NCBI GenBank assembly: GCA_902489775.1
Contig: CABUBH010000005.1
Location: 1-64,000, forward strand
Length of the DNA: 64,000 bases
Source of the DNA: an uncultured Collinsella sp.
GTDB lineage: Bacteria > Actinomycetota > Coriobacteriia > Coriobacteriales > Coriobacteriaceae
Reading direction: 5' to 3'
In this document: positions 55,235 through 64,000 of the stretch, one piece after another
How positions within the stretch are numbered: the stretch's first letter is position 1
Layout of the letters: each line of letters starts with the position of its first letter
Notes under the pieces: generated by a model
The model's input: only the letters and a program-made list of their open reading frames with translations
What the model was told of the DNA's origin: nothing
Database searches by the model: none
Made by a program: the position numbers and the translations under genes

Positions 55235-55674
55235 GTTAAATGCGAAAGTTAGTATACACGAGGAATCGCAAGGTGCAAGCCGAAAACTTAGCATTTTTTG
55301 ATCCACAGTGTCTCGCGCTGTGCCTAAAACGCGCGGCACATGCAGCCTGACCAGCAAAATCATGCTAAGCGAATTGCTCAAAAAAGGACTTTATAGACCA
55401 CGAGCAAACGAATTTAAAATCTTTTTGGCGATCAATTAGACCACTGGTATGCATTTTGCGACCACAGCCTTGTGCCCGTTGGCCTGCGGCTTGGCTCAGC
55501 TTGTCCTAGCGGCACCGTATCTTGTCCACAGATTCGTCAAGCTTTTGGACAGCATTTGGTTGGAATGCGCATGAAACGTCGTGCGAGCATGGGCATATGT
55601 GGAGGTCATGAGGTTGTAGCTGCATATTCTTGCGGCTTGGGAGGTTGAAAGATATTATTACCAAGTCTTTTCCT
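55235..55674. other. Intergenic stretch upstream of rpsF
   Basis: About 440 bp with no convincing gene. It holds a DnaA box of the standard actinobacterial form TTGTCCACA (55522-55530), a near match TGATCCACA (55299-55307), and presumably promoters for the tRNA-Ser genes and the rpsF operon. Confidence 0.5.
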
Positions 55675-55703
55675 GCTTCAGGCGCACCTTCACGACCTGA
55701 AGC
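55675..55703 (+). promoter_or_regulatory. Leader hairpin before rpsF
   Basis: GCTTCAGG pairs with CCTGAAGC around a 13-base loop, 26 bases before the rpsF start. Bacterial rpsF leaders often bind the S6-S18 complex; this stem could be part of such a site, but the diagnostic motif is not clear. Confidence 0.4.
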
Positions 55704-55729
55704 CACATTTGCCCAGAGGAGGTGACAAT

Positions 55730-56023
55730 ATGAAGGCTTATGAACTGCTGTTCTTTGTTGACCCGTCGCTCGACCCCGAGACTCGTCTCGCTGTTATGAA
55801 GCGTATCGATACCACGATCGCTGAGGGCGCTGGCAAGGTCGACTCCGTTGACGAGTGGGGCAAGCGCAAGCTCGCCTACGAGATCAACGACCTCACCGAT
55901 GGTGACTACACCCTCATCAACTTCCACGCAGATCCTACCCAGATCGCCGAGCTTGATCGCGTCCTGCGCATCACCGACGCTGTGGTCCGCCACATGATCG
56001 TCCGTCGCGACGACCAGGAGTAA
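55730..56023 (+). CDS. rpsF: 30S ribosomal protein S6
   Basis: A 97-residue ribosomal protein that pairs with S18 on the 30S platform. MKAYELLFFVDPSLD at the start and GKRKLAYEINDLTDGDY in the middle are typical. AGGAGGT lies 7 bases before ATG 55730; the longer frame from 55709 includes the ribosome site and is rejected. It is first in rpsF-ssb-rpsR-rplI. Confidence 0.96.
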   Translation: MKAYELLFFVDPSLDPETRLAVMKRIDTTIAEGAGKVDSVDEWGKRKLAYEINDLTDGDYTLINFHADPTQIAELDRVLRITDAVVRHMIVRRDDQE

Positions 56024-56071
56024 GACTGTCGTTTTGGACTGGGCTTGTGCCCCAAGAGGAAGTAGTGAGTT

Positions 56072-56524
56072 ATGAGCATCAATCGAGTGAACATCACCGG
56101 TAACCTCACCCGCGATCCCGAGCTGCGCGCCACCGCCGGCGGAACCCAGGTTCTGTCTTTTGGCGTCGCCGTGAACGATCGTCGCCGCAACGCGCAGACT
56201 GGCGAGTGGGAGGACTATCCCAACTTTGTCGACTGCACTATGTTCGGCACCCGCGCCGAGGCCGTGAGCCGTTTCCTGGCAAAGGGAAACAAGGTCGCGA
56301 TCGAGGGCAAGCTGCGCTACAGCTCTTGGGAGCGCGACGGCCAGCGCCGGAGCAAGCTTGAGGTCATCGTCGATGAGATCGAGTTTATGAGCTCCCGTGG
56401 TGGCCAGGGTGGCTACGATCAGGGCGGTTACGCCCCCGCAGCTCCCGCGCCCGCAGCACGTCCCGCCGCGCCGGTGGCTACGCCGCCTGCGGTCGACGTC
56501 TACGATGAGGACATCCCGTTCTAA
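56072..56524 (+). CDS. ssb: Single-stranded DNA-binding protein
   Basis: A 150-residue OB-fold protein (MSINRVNITGNLTRDPELR; FVDCTMFGTRAEAVSRFLAKG) with a Gly/Gln/Pro/Ala-rich linker and the conserved acidic tip DEDIPF that recruits partner proteins. It is the second gene of the rpsF operon, 48 bp after rpsF. Confidence 0.96.
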   Translation: MSINRVNITGNLTRDPELRATAGGTQVLSFGVAVNDRRRNAQTGEWEDYPNFVDCTMFGTRAEAVSRFLAKGNKVAIEGKLRYSSWERDGQRRSKLEVIVDEIEFMSSRGGQGGYDQGGYAPAAPAPAARPAAPVATPPAVDVYDEDIPF

Positions 56525-56596
56525 GGGGTGTTCACCTATTTTTGAGTGAGAGGCGACTTTGGTTCGCCGAAGTTGCCAAATGAAAGGTATTTTGAC

Positions 56597-56863
56597 ATGG
56601 CTAATGATTTTTCTGCACGTCAGCCGCGTCGTAAGTACTGCCAGTTCTGCAAGGAGAACACTGAGTTCATCGACTATAAGGACACTCAGCTTCTCCGTAA
56701 GTACATGACCGACCGTGGCAAGATCAAGCCCCGTCGCGTCACTGGCGCTTGCACGCAGCATCAGCATGACATCGCCAACGCCATCAAGCGCGCCCGCGAG
56801 ATGGCTCTCCTGCCGTACACCGTCCCCGTGGTTTCCTCTCGTGGCAACCGCGACCGCGGCTAA
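56597..56863 (+). CDS. rpsR: 30S ribosomal protein S18
   Basis: An 88-residue S18 with [16 protein letters not shown] and [28 protein letters not shown]. The C-x-x-C pair and later Cys are of the zinc-binding type. GAAAGG lies 9 bases before ATG 56597; the upstream frame is not used. Confidence 0.96.
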   Translation: MANDFSARQPRRKYCQFCKENTEFIDYKDTQLLRKYMTDRGKIKPRRVTGACTQHQHDIANAIKRAREMALLPYTVPVVSSRGNRDRG

Positions 56864-56878
56864 GAAGGGAGACGCATC

Positions 56879-57418
56879 ATGAAGGTTATTCTTCTCGATG
56901 AGATCAAGGGCAAGGGCGGCGAGGGTGACGTCGTAGAGGTCGCTCAGGGTTACGCTGAGAACTTCCTGTTCCCCAAGAAGCTCGCTGTTGCCGCCACCAA
57001 GGGCAACCTCAAGCAGCTTGACGAGCGTCGCAACAACATCGCCAAGCGCGAGGCCGTCCGTCTGGCTACCGCCAACGAGACCAAGGCTGCCTTCGAGGGC
57101 AAGACGGTCACCGTTGACGTCAAGGTCGGCGACGAGGGCATCCTCTTTGGCTCCGTTACCGCCGCTATGATCGCTGACGCCATCAAGGCTCAGCTCGGTA
57201 TGGACATCGACCGCAAGCGCGTCGAGCTCGGTAAGCCCATCAAGGTTGCCGGTGCCCACACCGTTGCCATCTCGCTGTACCGCGAGATCAAGGCCGAGGT
57301 TGTCGTTCTCGTCGGCGTTACTGCCGAGGAGCTCGCTGCCGAGGCTGAGGTCGAGGAGGCCGCTGAGGTCGCCGAGGCCGAGACCGCCGAGGTCGAGACT
57401 GAGGCTGCTGCCGAGTAG
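56879..57418 (+). CDS. rplI: 50S ribosomal protein L9 with acidic extension
   Basis: Begins with the L9 N-terminal domain (MKVILLDEIKGKGGEGDVVEVAQGYAENFLFPKKLA) followed by the long helix and C-terminal domain. At 179 residues it is longer than the usual 147-150 because of a tail of about 30 residues made almost only of Ala, Glu and Val. It is the last gene of the rpsF operon. Confidence 0.95.
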   Translation: MKVILLDEIKGKGGEGDVVEVAQGYAENFLFPKKLAVAATKGNLKQLDERRNNIAKREAVRLATANETKAAFEGKTVTVDVKVGDEGILFGSVTAAMIADAIKAQLGMDIDRKRVELGKPIKVAGAHTVAISLYREIKAEVVVLVGVTAEELAAEAEVEEAAEVAEAETAEVETEAAAE

Positions 57419-57452
57419 CATTTGCTGCAACGCAACAATCTTGTTCTAAGAA

Positions 57453-57490
57453 GGGCGCTCTGGGAAACCAGGGTGCCCTTTTGTTTTTTG
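57453..57490 (+). terminator. Terminator of the rpsF operon
   Basis: GGGCGCTCTGG pairs with CCAGGGTGCCC around GAAA, followed by TTTTGTTTTTT. Confidence 0.9.
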
Positions 57491-57642
57491 CGCTGAGTGA
57501 GTGTCATGGTGAACGTTGCGTCGAAGTCTTATATACAGGACCGTTCATCCGTTTGGTTCGGTGATGATTGGCGGCGCGCGGCGCGTTTTGGGATCGTGGC
57601 TGATACTATGGATGCTCGCAAGCGATATGAATGAGGATGCTC

Positions 57643-59034
57643 ATGGCATATGACGATAGGGAGACCGGGCTGACGGTTGAGGACCGCGGCTCAAAGTTGG
57701 GTCTTCCCCAAAACCAAGATGCAGAGGCCAATGTACTGGCCGCTATGCTGCTATCGCCCGAGGTGGTCGAAGAAGCCCAGGTCGAGCTGCAGCCCGATGA
57801 CTTCTACCGGCCCATTCATAAGACCATCTATACCGCGATGGTCGATATGTACAACAGCCGCATTCCCATCGACTCCATCTCGCTGATCGATTACCTACGA
57901 AGCATCAACAAGCTCGATGCCGTGGGCGGCGAAGCGTACATTTTGGAGTTGATGGGTCAGACCCTGTCGCTCGTCAACTGGCAGCACCATGCCGCCATCG
58001 TTCGCCGTGATTCGATGCTGCGTGAGCTGATCGGCGCCACCAACGAGATCAACGCGCTGGCATATAACGCCCCCACCGACACCAAAGAGGTTGTCGAGCT
58101 GGCCGAGAGCAAGCTACTCAAGGTTACGGCGCGCGAGGTCAAGTCGAGCTACAAGACGCTGACCGAGTTTATGGTCGAGGCCTATAACGAGGCCGAGGAA
58201 GTGTGCCAGGCCGGTGGCCAGGCCGCGGGCGTGCCCACTGGCTTTCCGTCGCTCGACCGCATGCTCATGGGCTTCCGCGAGGGCCAGCTCATCATCATCG
58301 GCGCCCGTCCTGCTGTAGGTAAGACGTCGTTCGCTCTGAACCTGGCACTTAACGCTGCCGCTGCTGGTTATACCGTCGGCTTCTTCTCGCTGGAGATGTC
58401 GGGCAAGGAAATTGCCCAGCGCCTGATTTGCGCCTACGCCATGATCTCGATCAGTGACTTCCGCATGGGCCGCATTAGCCCCGAGCAGTGGGACAATATC
58501 AACGAGGCCACGCAGACCTTGTCCAAGCTCGATATTCTGATTGACGATACGCCCGGCACCACAGTGACCGAGATTCGCGCCAAGAGCCGCCGCATGCTCC
58601 ATAACAAGGAGAAGGCAATCATCATCCTGGACTACCTGCAGCTGGTGAGTCCTCCGCCGGGACGCCGCTCCGAGAGCCGTACCGTCGAGGTTTCGGAGAT
58701 GTCGCGTGGCCTGAAGATCATGGCCAAGGAGCTCAAGATCCCGCTCATCGCGCTGTCGCAGCTCTCGCGTCAGGTCGAATCCCGTACCGGCAAGCGCCCG
58801 CAACTTTCCGACCTTCGTGAATCGGGCTCCATCGAGCAGGACGCCGATATCGTTATGTTCTTGGACCGCTCCGCCGACGAGGCCGAGGCCTCGCGCGACG
58901 ATCGACCCGACGAGGACGTTACGCGTATCGTCGTGGCCAAGAACCGTTCGGGCCCGATCGGCGACGTCGACCTGATGTTCCTGCCGGCATCCACCAAGTT
59001 CTATGAGCTTGATGGGGCACATGCCGAGGAGTAG
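57643..59034 (+). CDS. dnaB: Replicative DNA helicase DnaB
   Basis: A 463-residue hexameric helicase. The N-terminal domain (LPQNQDAEANVLAAMLLSPEV) is joined by a linker to the RecA-like motor with Walker A GARPAVGKTSFAL and Walker B IILDYLQLV. RQVESRTGKRPQLSDLRESG is also present. Of three in-frame ATGs, 57643 follows GAGGA by 5 bases. No DnaC or DnaI loader is nearby; the DUF721 gene at 41.8 kb may serve. Confidence 0.96.
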   Translation: MAYDDRETGLTVEDRGSKLGLPQNQDAEANVLAAMLLSPEVVEEAQVELQPDDFYRPIHKTIYTAMVDMYNSRIPIDSISLIDYLRSINKLDAVGGEAYILELMGQTLSLVNWQHHAAIVRRDSMLRELIGATNEINALAYNAPTDTKEVVELAESKLLKVTAREVKSSYKTLTEFMVEAYNEAEEVCQAGGQAAGVPTGFPSLDRMLMGFREGQLIIIGARPAVGKTSFALNLALNAAAAGYTVGFFSLEMSGKEIAQRLICAYAMISISDFRMGRISPEQWDNINEATQTLSKLDILIDDTPGTTVTEIRAKSRRMLHNKEKAIIILDYLQLVSPPPGRRSESRTVEVSEMSRGLKIMAKELKIPLIALSQLSRQVESRTGKRPQLSDLRESGSIEQDADIVMFLDRSADEAEASRDDRPDEDVTRIVVAKNRSGPIGDVDLMFLPASTKFYELDGAHAEE

Positions 59035-59118
59035 GACAGGCGCCCGTTGCATGGGTATACTGGGAATGTTTTGTGCTTCTGCGTGCCGGCGTGGCGCGTA
59101 GACAGTCCATGAATGTAA

Positions 59119-60414
<1,296 letters not shown>

Positions 60415-60436
60415 TCGGGACTATTCGGTTATTGCG

Positions 60437-60478
60437 ATATACCCCTTTGCAGCCCAAGCGGGCGGCCGAGGGGTATAT
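60437..60478 (+). terminator. Hairpin between purA and purD
   Basis: ATATACCCCT pairs with AGGGGTATAT, with a second GC-rich stem inside (GC-GCC with GGC-GC). Followed by TTTGCTTGC. It may end purA transcription or act in the purD leader. Confidence 0.6.
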
Positions 60479-60532
60479 TTGCTTGCAAAGGGCTCGCGCG
60501 GAGCGGGCCGTTCATCCATAGAGGAGGCACCC

Positions 60533-61837
60533 TTGAAGGCGGACACTCAAACCATCGACATCCTGTTGTTGGGCAGCGGCGGCCGTGAGCACGCTTTGGC
60601 AGCGAAGCTCGCAGCATCACCGCGCGCCGGCAAGCTCTACATCGCGCCGGGTAACGGCGGCACCGCGAGCTGTGGCGAGAACGTTGTTCTCGACGATTGC
60701 GATCCTGCGGCCGTGGCGGCGTTTGCGCAGAGCCACGGATGCGGACTCGTGGTGATTGGCCCCGAGGCCCCGCTCGTGGCGGGTGTGGCCGACGCCGTGC
60801 GCGCGGCAGGTATCCCGTGCTTTGGCCCGGGTGCCGAGGGCGCCCAGATGGAGGGCTCCAAGCTGTTCTCCAAGCAGCTCATGGAGCGCGCGGGCATTCC
60901 GACGGCTGCCTATGGCTCGTTTACCGATGAGGCTTCTGCTCTTGCCTATGTGCGCGAGCAGGGTGCTCCGCTGGTCGTGAAGGCCGATGGCCTGGCCGCG
61001 GGTAAGGGCGTTATCGTGGCGACCGAGCTTGCGCAGGCCGAGGAGGCCGTGCGCGAGTGCTTTGGTGGCGTCTTTGGTGACGCCGGCAACACCGTGGTCA
61101 TCGAGGAGATGCTCGTTGGCCCCGAGTGCTCGCTGCTGGCCTTCACCGACGGCAAGACCGTGCGCCCCATGACCACTTCGCAGGACCACAAGCGCGCGCT
61201 CGAGGGCGACCTTGGTCCCAACACCGGCGGCATGGGCGTCTACAGCCCGGTGCCCATCGTGACTGACGAGGAGCACGCCACCATGGTGGAGGTCATGGAG
61301 CAGACCGTGGCCGAGCTCGCCGCCGAGGGTATCGACTACCGCGGCTGCCTGTATGGCGGCTTTATGCTCACCCCCGCCGGCCCCAAGGTGCTGGAGTTCA
61401 ACGCCCGCTTTGGCGACCCCGAGACGCAGGTCGTGCTTCCGCGCCTTAAGAACGACCTGGTCGAGGTCATGCTGGCTTGTGCTAACTGCGAGCTCGACCA
61501 GATTGAACTCGACTGGCGCGACGAGTGGGCCGTGGCCGTTGTCCTGACGAGCGCGGGCTATCCCGGCAGCTATGAGAAGGGCAAAGTCATCACCGGTATT
61601 GAGGATGCCGAGGCCATGGAGAACGTGACCGTGTACCACGCGGGCACTGCCGTGGTGGACGGCCAGCTCGTGACCAACGGCGGCCGCGTGCTTGCCGTGA
61701 CCGCCCTGGGCGACACGTTCGAGAACGCTCGCAACCTTGCCTACGAGGCCTGCGAGAAGATTGATTTTGAGGGCAAGACCCTGCGTCATGACATTGGCCT
61801 GCGCGCGCTGCGCGGCCGCGACGCCTGGGATGCCTAA
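60533..61837 (+). CDS. purD: Phosphoribosylamine-glycine ligase (GAR synthetase)
   Basis: An ATP-grasp enzyme for the second step of purine synthesis. Motifs are [49 protein letters not shown], and [10 protein letters not shown]. The long frame reaches back into purA, but TTG 60533 follows GAGGAGG by 5 bases and its product (434 residues) matches the family start, so a TTG start is proposed. Confidence 0.95.
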   Translation: MKADTQTIDILLLGSGGREHALAAKLAASPRAGKLYIAPGNGGTASCGENVVLDDCDPAAVAAFAQSHGCGLVVIGPEAPLVAGVADAVRAAGIPCFGPGAEGAQMEGSKLFSKQLMERAGIPTAAYGSFTDEASALAYVREQGAPLVVKADGLAAGKGVIVATELAQAEEAVRECFGGVFGDAGNTVVIEEMLVGPECSLLAFTDGKTVRPMTTSQDHKRALEGDLGPNTGGMGVYSPVPIVTDEEHATMVEVMEQTVAELAAEGIDYRGCLYGGFMLTPAGPKVLEFNARFGDPETQVVLPRLKNDLVEVMLACANCELDQIELDWRDEWAVAVVLTSAGYPGSYEKGKVITGIEDAEAMENVTVYHAGTAVVDGQLVTNGGRVLAVTALGDTFENARNLAYEACEKIDFEGKTLRHDIGLRALRGRDAWDA

Positions 61838-61858
61838 AATCCGAGAGGAATGAGACGG

Positions 61859-62554
61859 ATGGACGAGAAGAACGAAGAGCTCGTGGACGCGCAGATCGTC
61901 GAGCAGGACGGTCGCACGTATGGGCACGCCGAGGGCGAGCCCGGTGGCGAGGTCGTTGATGAGCCGGTGCTGGTGCTGGGCGACGACGATCCGCACGATG
62001 CCGAGCTGCACGAGAAGATTCTTTCGGAGGAGTGCGCCTGGAAGGGCAAGATCCTCGATGTCCACCGTCTTGAGGTTGAGCTGCCCAACGGTCACCGCAG
62101 CGCCCGCGATATCGTTCGCCATCCGGGTGCGGCGGCCGTTGTGGCACTGACCGAGAGCGGCAAGATCGTACTGGTGCGTCAGTACCGCACCGCCATCGAC
62201 CGCGTGACGGTCGAGATTCCCGCCGGCAAGCTCGACCCGGGCGAGGATCCGCTCGATTGCGCTAAGCGCGAACTGCACGAGGAGACGGGCTTTAGGGCCG
62301 GTCGCATTCGCTTTTTGACGTCGATTGTCACGTCTTGCGGTTTTTGCGATGAGATCATCCACATCTACTTGGCTACCAAGCTCGAGTTTGATGCGCCCAA
62401 CCCCGATGATGACGAGTTTGTCAACGTTGACCTGGTGCCGCTACACGAGCTGATCGACGCCGTGCTCGACGGCAAGATCGAAGACGCCAAGACCGTCGTG
62501 GGCGCGCTTGCCTGCGACAGCATCGCACACAGGCTGGGCGGAACTGAGCTCTAG
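61859..62554 (+). CDS. NUDIX hydrolase (ADP-ribose pyrophosphatase-like)
   Basis: A 231-residue protein. A charged N-terminal extension of about 60 residues precedes a NUDIX domain with the box G-x5-E-x7-R-E-L-x-E-E-x-G-F (GKLDPGEDPLDCAKRELHEE then TGF). The surrounding VRQYRTAIDRVTVEIPAGK segment is typical for ADP-ribose pyrophosphatases of the NudF group. ATG 61859 is 9 bases after AGAGGA; the ATG at 61850 is too close. It is 21 bp after purD and likely in the same unit. Confidence 0.88.
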   Translation: MDEKNEELVDAQIVEQDGRTYGHAEGEPGGEVVDEPVLVLGDDDPHDAELHEKILSEECAWKGKILDVHRLEVELPNGHRSARDIVRHPGAAAVVALTESGKIVLVRQYRTAIDRVTVEIPAGKLDPGEDPLDCAKRELHEETGFRAGRIRFLTSIVTSCGFCDEIIHIYLATKLEFDAPNPDDDEFVNVDLVPLHELIDAVLDGKIEDAKTVVGALACDSIAHRLGGTEL

Positions 62555-62582
62555 GTTACGCGGTTTTACCAAACCGCGTAAC
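62555..62582. repeat. Perfect hairpin after the NUDIX gene
   Basis: GTTACGCGGTTT pairs with AAACCGCGTAAC around TACC, starting at the stop codon. It has no T tract. It stands directly before the nested hairpin element. Confidence 0.6.
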
Positions 62583-62595
62583 GAGTCGACGCTGC

Positions 62596-62692
62596 AAACG
62601 CCCCTAAGCGGCAATCTGCCTTTCAATCGTCGCTCGCGTACCGAAGTACGCGTCACTCCTCTTTCAAGGCACCTTGCTCGCTTAGGGACGTT
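62596..62692 (+). repeat. Three-tier nested hairpin element, copy 2
   Basis: Outer stem AAACG-CCCCTAAGCG pairs with CGCTTAGGG-CGTTT; the middle stem GCCTT (62618-62622) pairs with AAGGC (62666-62670); the inner stem GCGTAC/GTACGC (62636-62651) closes a CGAA loop. The internal loop reads TCAATCGTCGCTC on the 5' side and GTCACTCCTCTTTC on the 3' side, almost the same as in the gyrB-gyrA copy. The outer and middle stem sequences are unrelated to that copy, yet still pair. Confidence 0.8.
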
Positions 62693-62802
62693 TTCGCTGA
62701 CGCTGCCAGAACATCGGCGTTATGCTTGTTGGGATGCTTTGTTTTCAGCCCGACCGGTTCAACCGGATTTCTCACACCATTAATTTCTCTCCGAGGACTG
62801 CA

Positions 62803-64000
62803 TGTTTAAGAGGTTTCTTTCGTATTACGAGCCCCAGATGGGGCTTTTTGTTGCTGATACTGTTTGTGCTCTGGTGCTTGCTGCCATTGACCTGGCGTTC
62901 CCCATTATCCTGCGCAATTTGACCGGTGGGCTGTTTACTCAGGGTCAGGCTGCCATTATGCAGGCGCTCGGCATGATCGCGGTGGGCTTGGTGCTGATGT
63001 ATGCCGTCCGCTGTGCCTGCCGCTACTTTGTGAGCTATTGGGGTCACGTGATGGGCGCGCGCATGGAGTCCAAGATGCGCGAGGACCTGTTCGACCAGTA
63101 TGAGCGCTTTAGCTTTGCGTACTTCGACCGCAACAGCTCGGGCGACATGATGAGCCGCGTGGTCAACGACCTGTTCGATATCTGCGAGGCGGCGCACCAC
63201 GTGCCCGAGTGGATCATCATCTGCGGCATCGAGATTATCGGCTCGTTTGTGATTCTCTTTACCATCGCTCCGGTGCTGGCACTCGCCATGGCCGTGGTGA
63301 CGGCGGCGTTTGCGGTCGTCATGTTTTGGCAGAACATGCGCATGCGCGAGGTCTTTAGCGACAACCGCAAAAAGATCAGCGGCATCAATGCGCAGCTGCA
63401 GGATTCGCTGGCGGGCATGCGCGTGGTCAAGAGTTTTGCCAATGAGGAGACCGAGCGTGCCAAGTTCCGTGCCTCTAACGACCGCTACCTTTTGTCCAAG
63501 GAGAACATGTATCACGCCATGGGCGTCTATACCGCGACGTATGGCCTGCTCTCGGGTGTGCTCTATGTGATCGTAGTGCTGCTGGGCGGCTGGCTGGTCG
63601 CCCAGGGACAGCTGCAGGCGGTCGATATGGCGACCTTTGCACTCTATATTGCGCTGTTCTGCACGCCGCTTGAGACGCTCGTCAATTCGGCCGAAACGTA
63701 TCAGAAGGCTATCGCCGGCTTTAAGCGTATGGACGAGGTGCTCTCGACCGCGCCGGATATCCAGGACAAGCCGGGCGCCACTGATCTGCAGGTGACTGCC
63801 GGCGCCGTGGAGTATCACGACGTGTGCTTTAACTACGAGGACGTTGAGCTGGGCGAGGGCGATGCCGACGAGCGTCCCGTTATCGACCATATGGACCTGT
63901 CTATCAAGCCCGGGCAGACCATCGCGCTGGTTGGCCCCTCGGGCGGCGGCAAGTCCACGACCTGTTCGCTGCTGCCGCGCTTTTATGACGTGGCTGCCGG
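62803..64000 (+). CDS. ABC exporter, fused permease-ATPase (partial at window edge)
   Basis: An open frame from ATG 62803 (GAGGA upstream) runs past the end of the window; 399 codons are visible. The first roughly 310 residues are an exporter-type membrane domain with six spans (LVLAAIDLAFPIILRNL near the N-terminus; YFDRNSSGDMMSRVVNDLFDI coupling region). The nucleotide-binding domain begins near residue 335 with Walker A GPSGGGKST at 378-386. The signature motif and Walker B lie beyond the edge. Substrate unknown; such half-transporters often work as pairs. Confidence 0.92.

Noticed and set aside
62772..63890. Minus-strand frame opposite the ABC exporter
   Set aside because: The plus strand encodes a clear exporter with membrane domain and Walker A; the opposite frame has His/Arg-rich shadow composition.

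Overview
The window looks like the replication-origin region of a coriobacterial (Actinomycetota, class Coriobacteriia) chromosome, most likely a Collinsella-type gut bacterium. This rests on gene order, fairly high GC, actinobacterial synteny (gyrB-gyrA followed by tRNA-Ile and tRNA-Ala) and recognition of protein families by eye; no alignment was run. Genes left of about 36.2 kb are mostly on the minus strand and genes to the right mostly on the plus strand, as expected when the origin sits between rpmH and dnaN.

Left arm (1-30.7 kb): a TraX-like gene, tRNA-Lys, an M29 aminopeptidase, purC with a small membrane protein, a two-component system, a Tat lipoprotein with a TSCPD protein, a solute-binding protein coupled to a membrane diguanylate cyclase, a large BIG2 surface protein behind an 11-base G tract, purB, tRNA-Gly, a thioester/CnaB adhesin, an M28-like peptidase split by a huge acidic insert, two tandem WYL regulators (PafBC-like), a DnaQ-DinG helicase, ddl and rlmN.

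Origin core (30.8-47.3 kb): parB-parA with three parS sites at exact 39-bp spacing, rsmG, jag, yidC, yidD, rnpA and rpmH on the minus strand; then on the plus strand an unnamed GHKL-ATPase/winged-helix gene, dnaA, dnaN, recF, a DUF721 gene, gyrB and gyrA. The dnaA-dnaN gap carries an AT-rich stretch with five DnaA-trio units beside an unusual DnaA-box-like 9-mer. Variants of that 9-mer (TTTTCAACA, TTCTCAACA, TAATCAACA) recur around dnaA, and the DnaA DNA-binding motif is altered to match (F-G-N-R-N-H-S).

Right arm (47.6-64 kb): tRNA Ile-Ala-Ile, a small cluster ahead of typA, a polymer-forming membrane protein, a TRIC-type channel, a PD-(D/E)XK-like gene bracketed by inverted hairpin repeats, two tRNA-Ser genes, rpsF-ssb-rpsR-rplI, dnaB, purA, purD, a NUDIX hydrolase and the start of an ABC exporter.

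The least explained material is a set of unrelated structured non-coding repeats. (1) Nested three-tier hairpins with conserved internal loops follow gyrB and the NUDIX gene. (2) A 142-bp nested palindrome follows gyrA. (3) Multi-hairpin cassettes with GCGNAGC mini-hairpins sit beside tRNA-Lys and tRNA-Gly, each with a copy of the tRNA 3' end. (4) The paired 80-bp inverted hairpins flank the nuclease-like gene. No IS element, rRNA operon, CRISPR array or sortase gene was seen.
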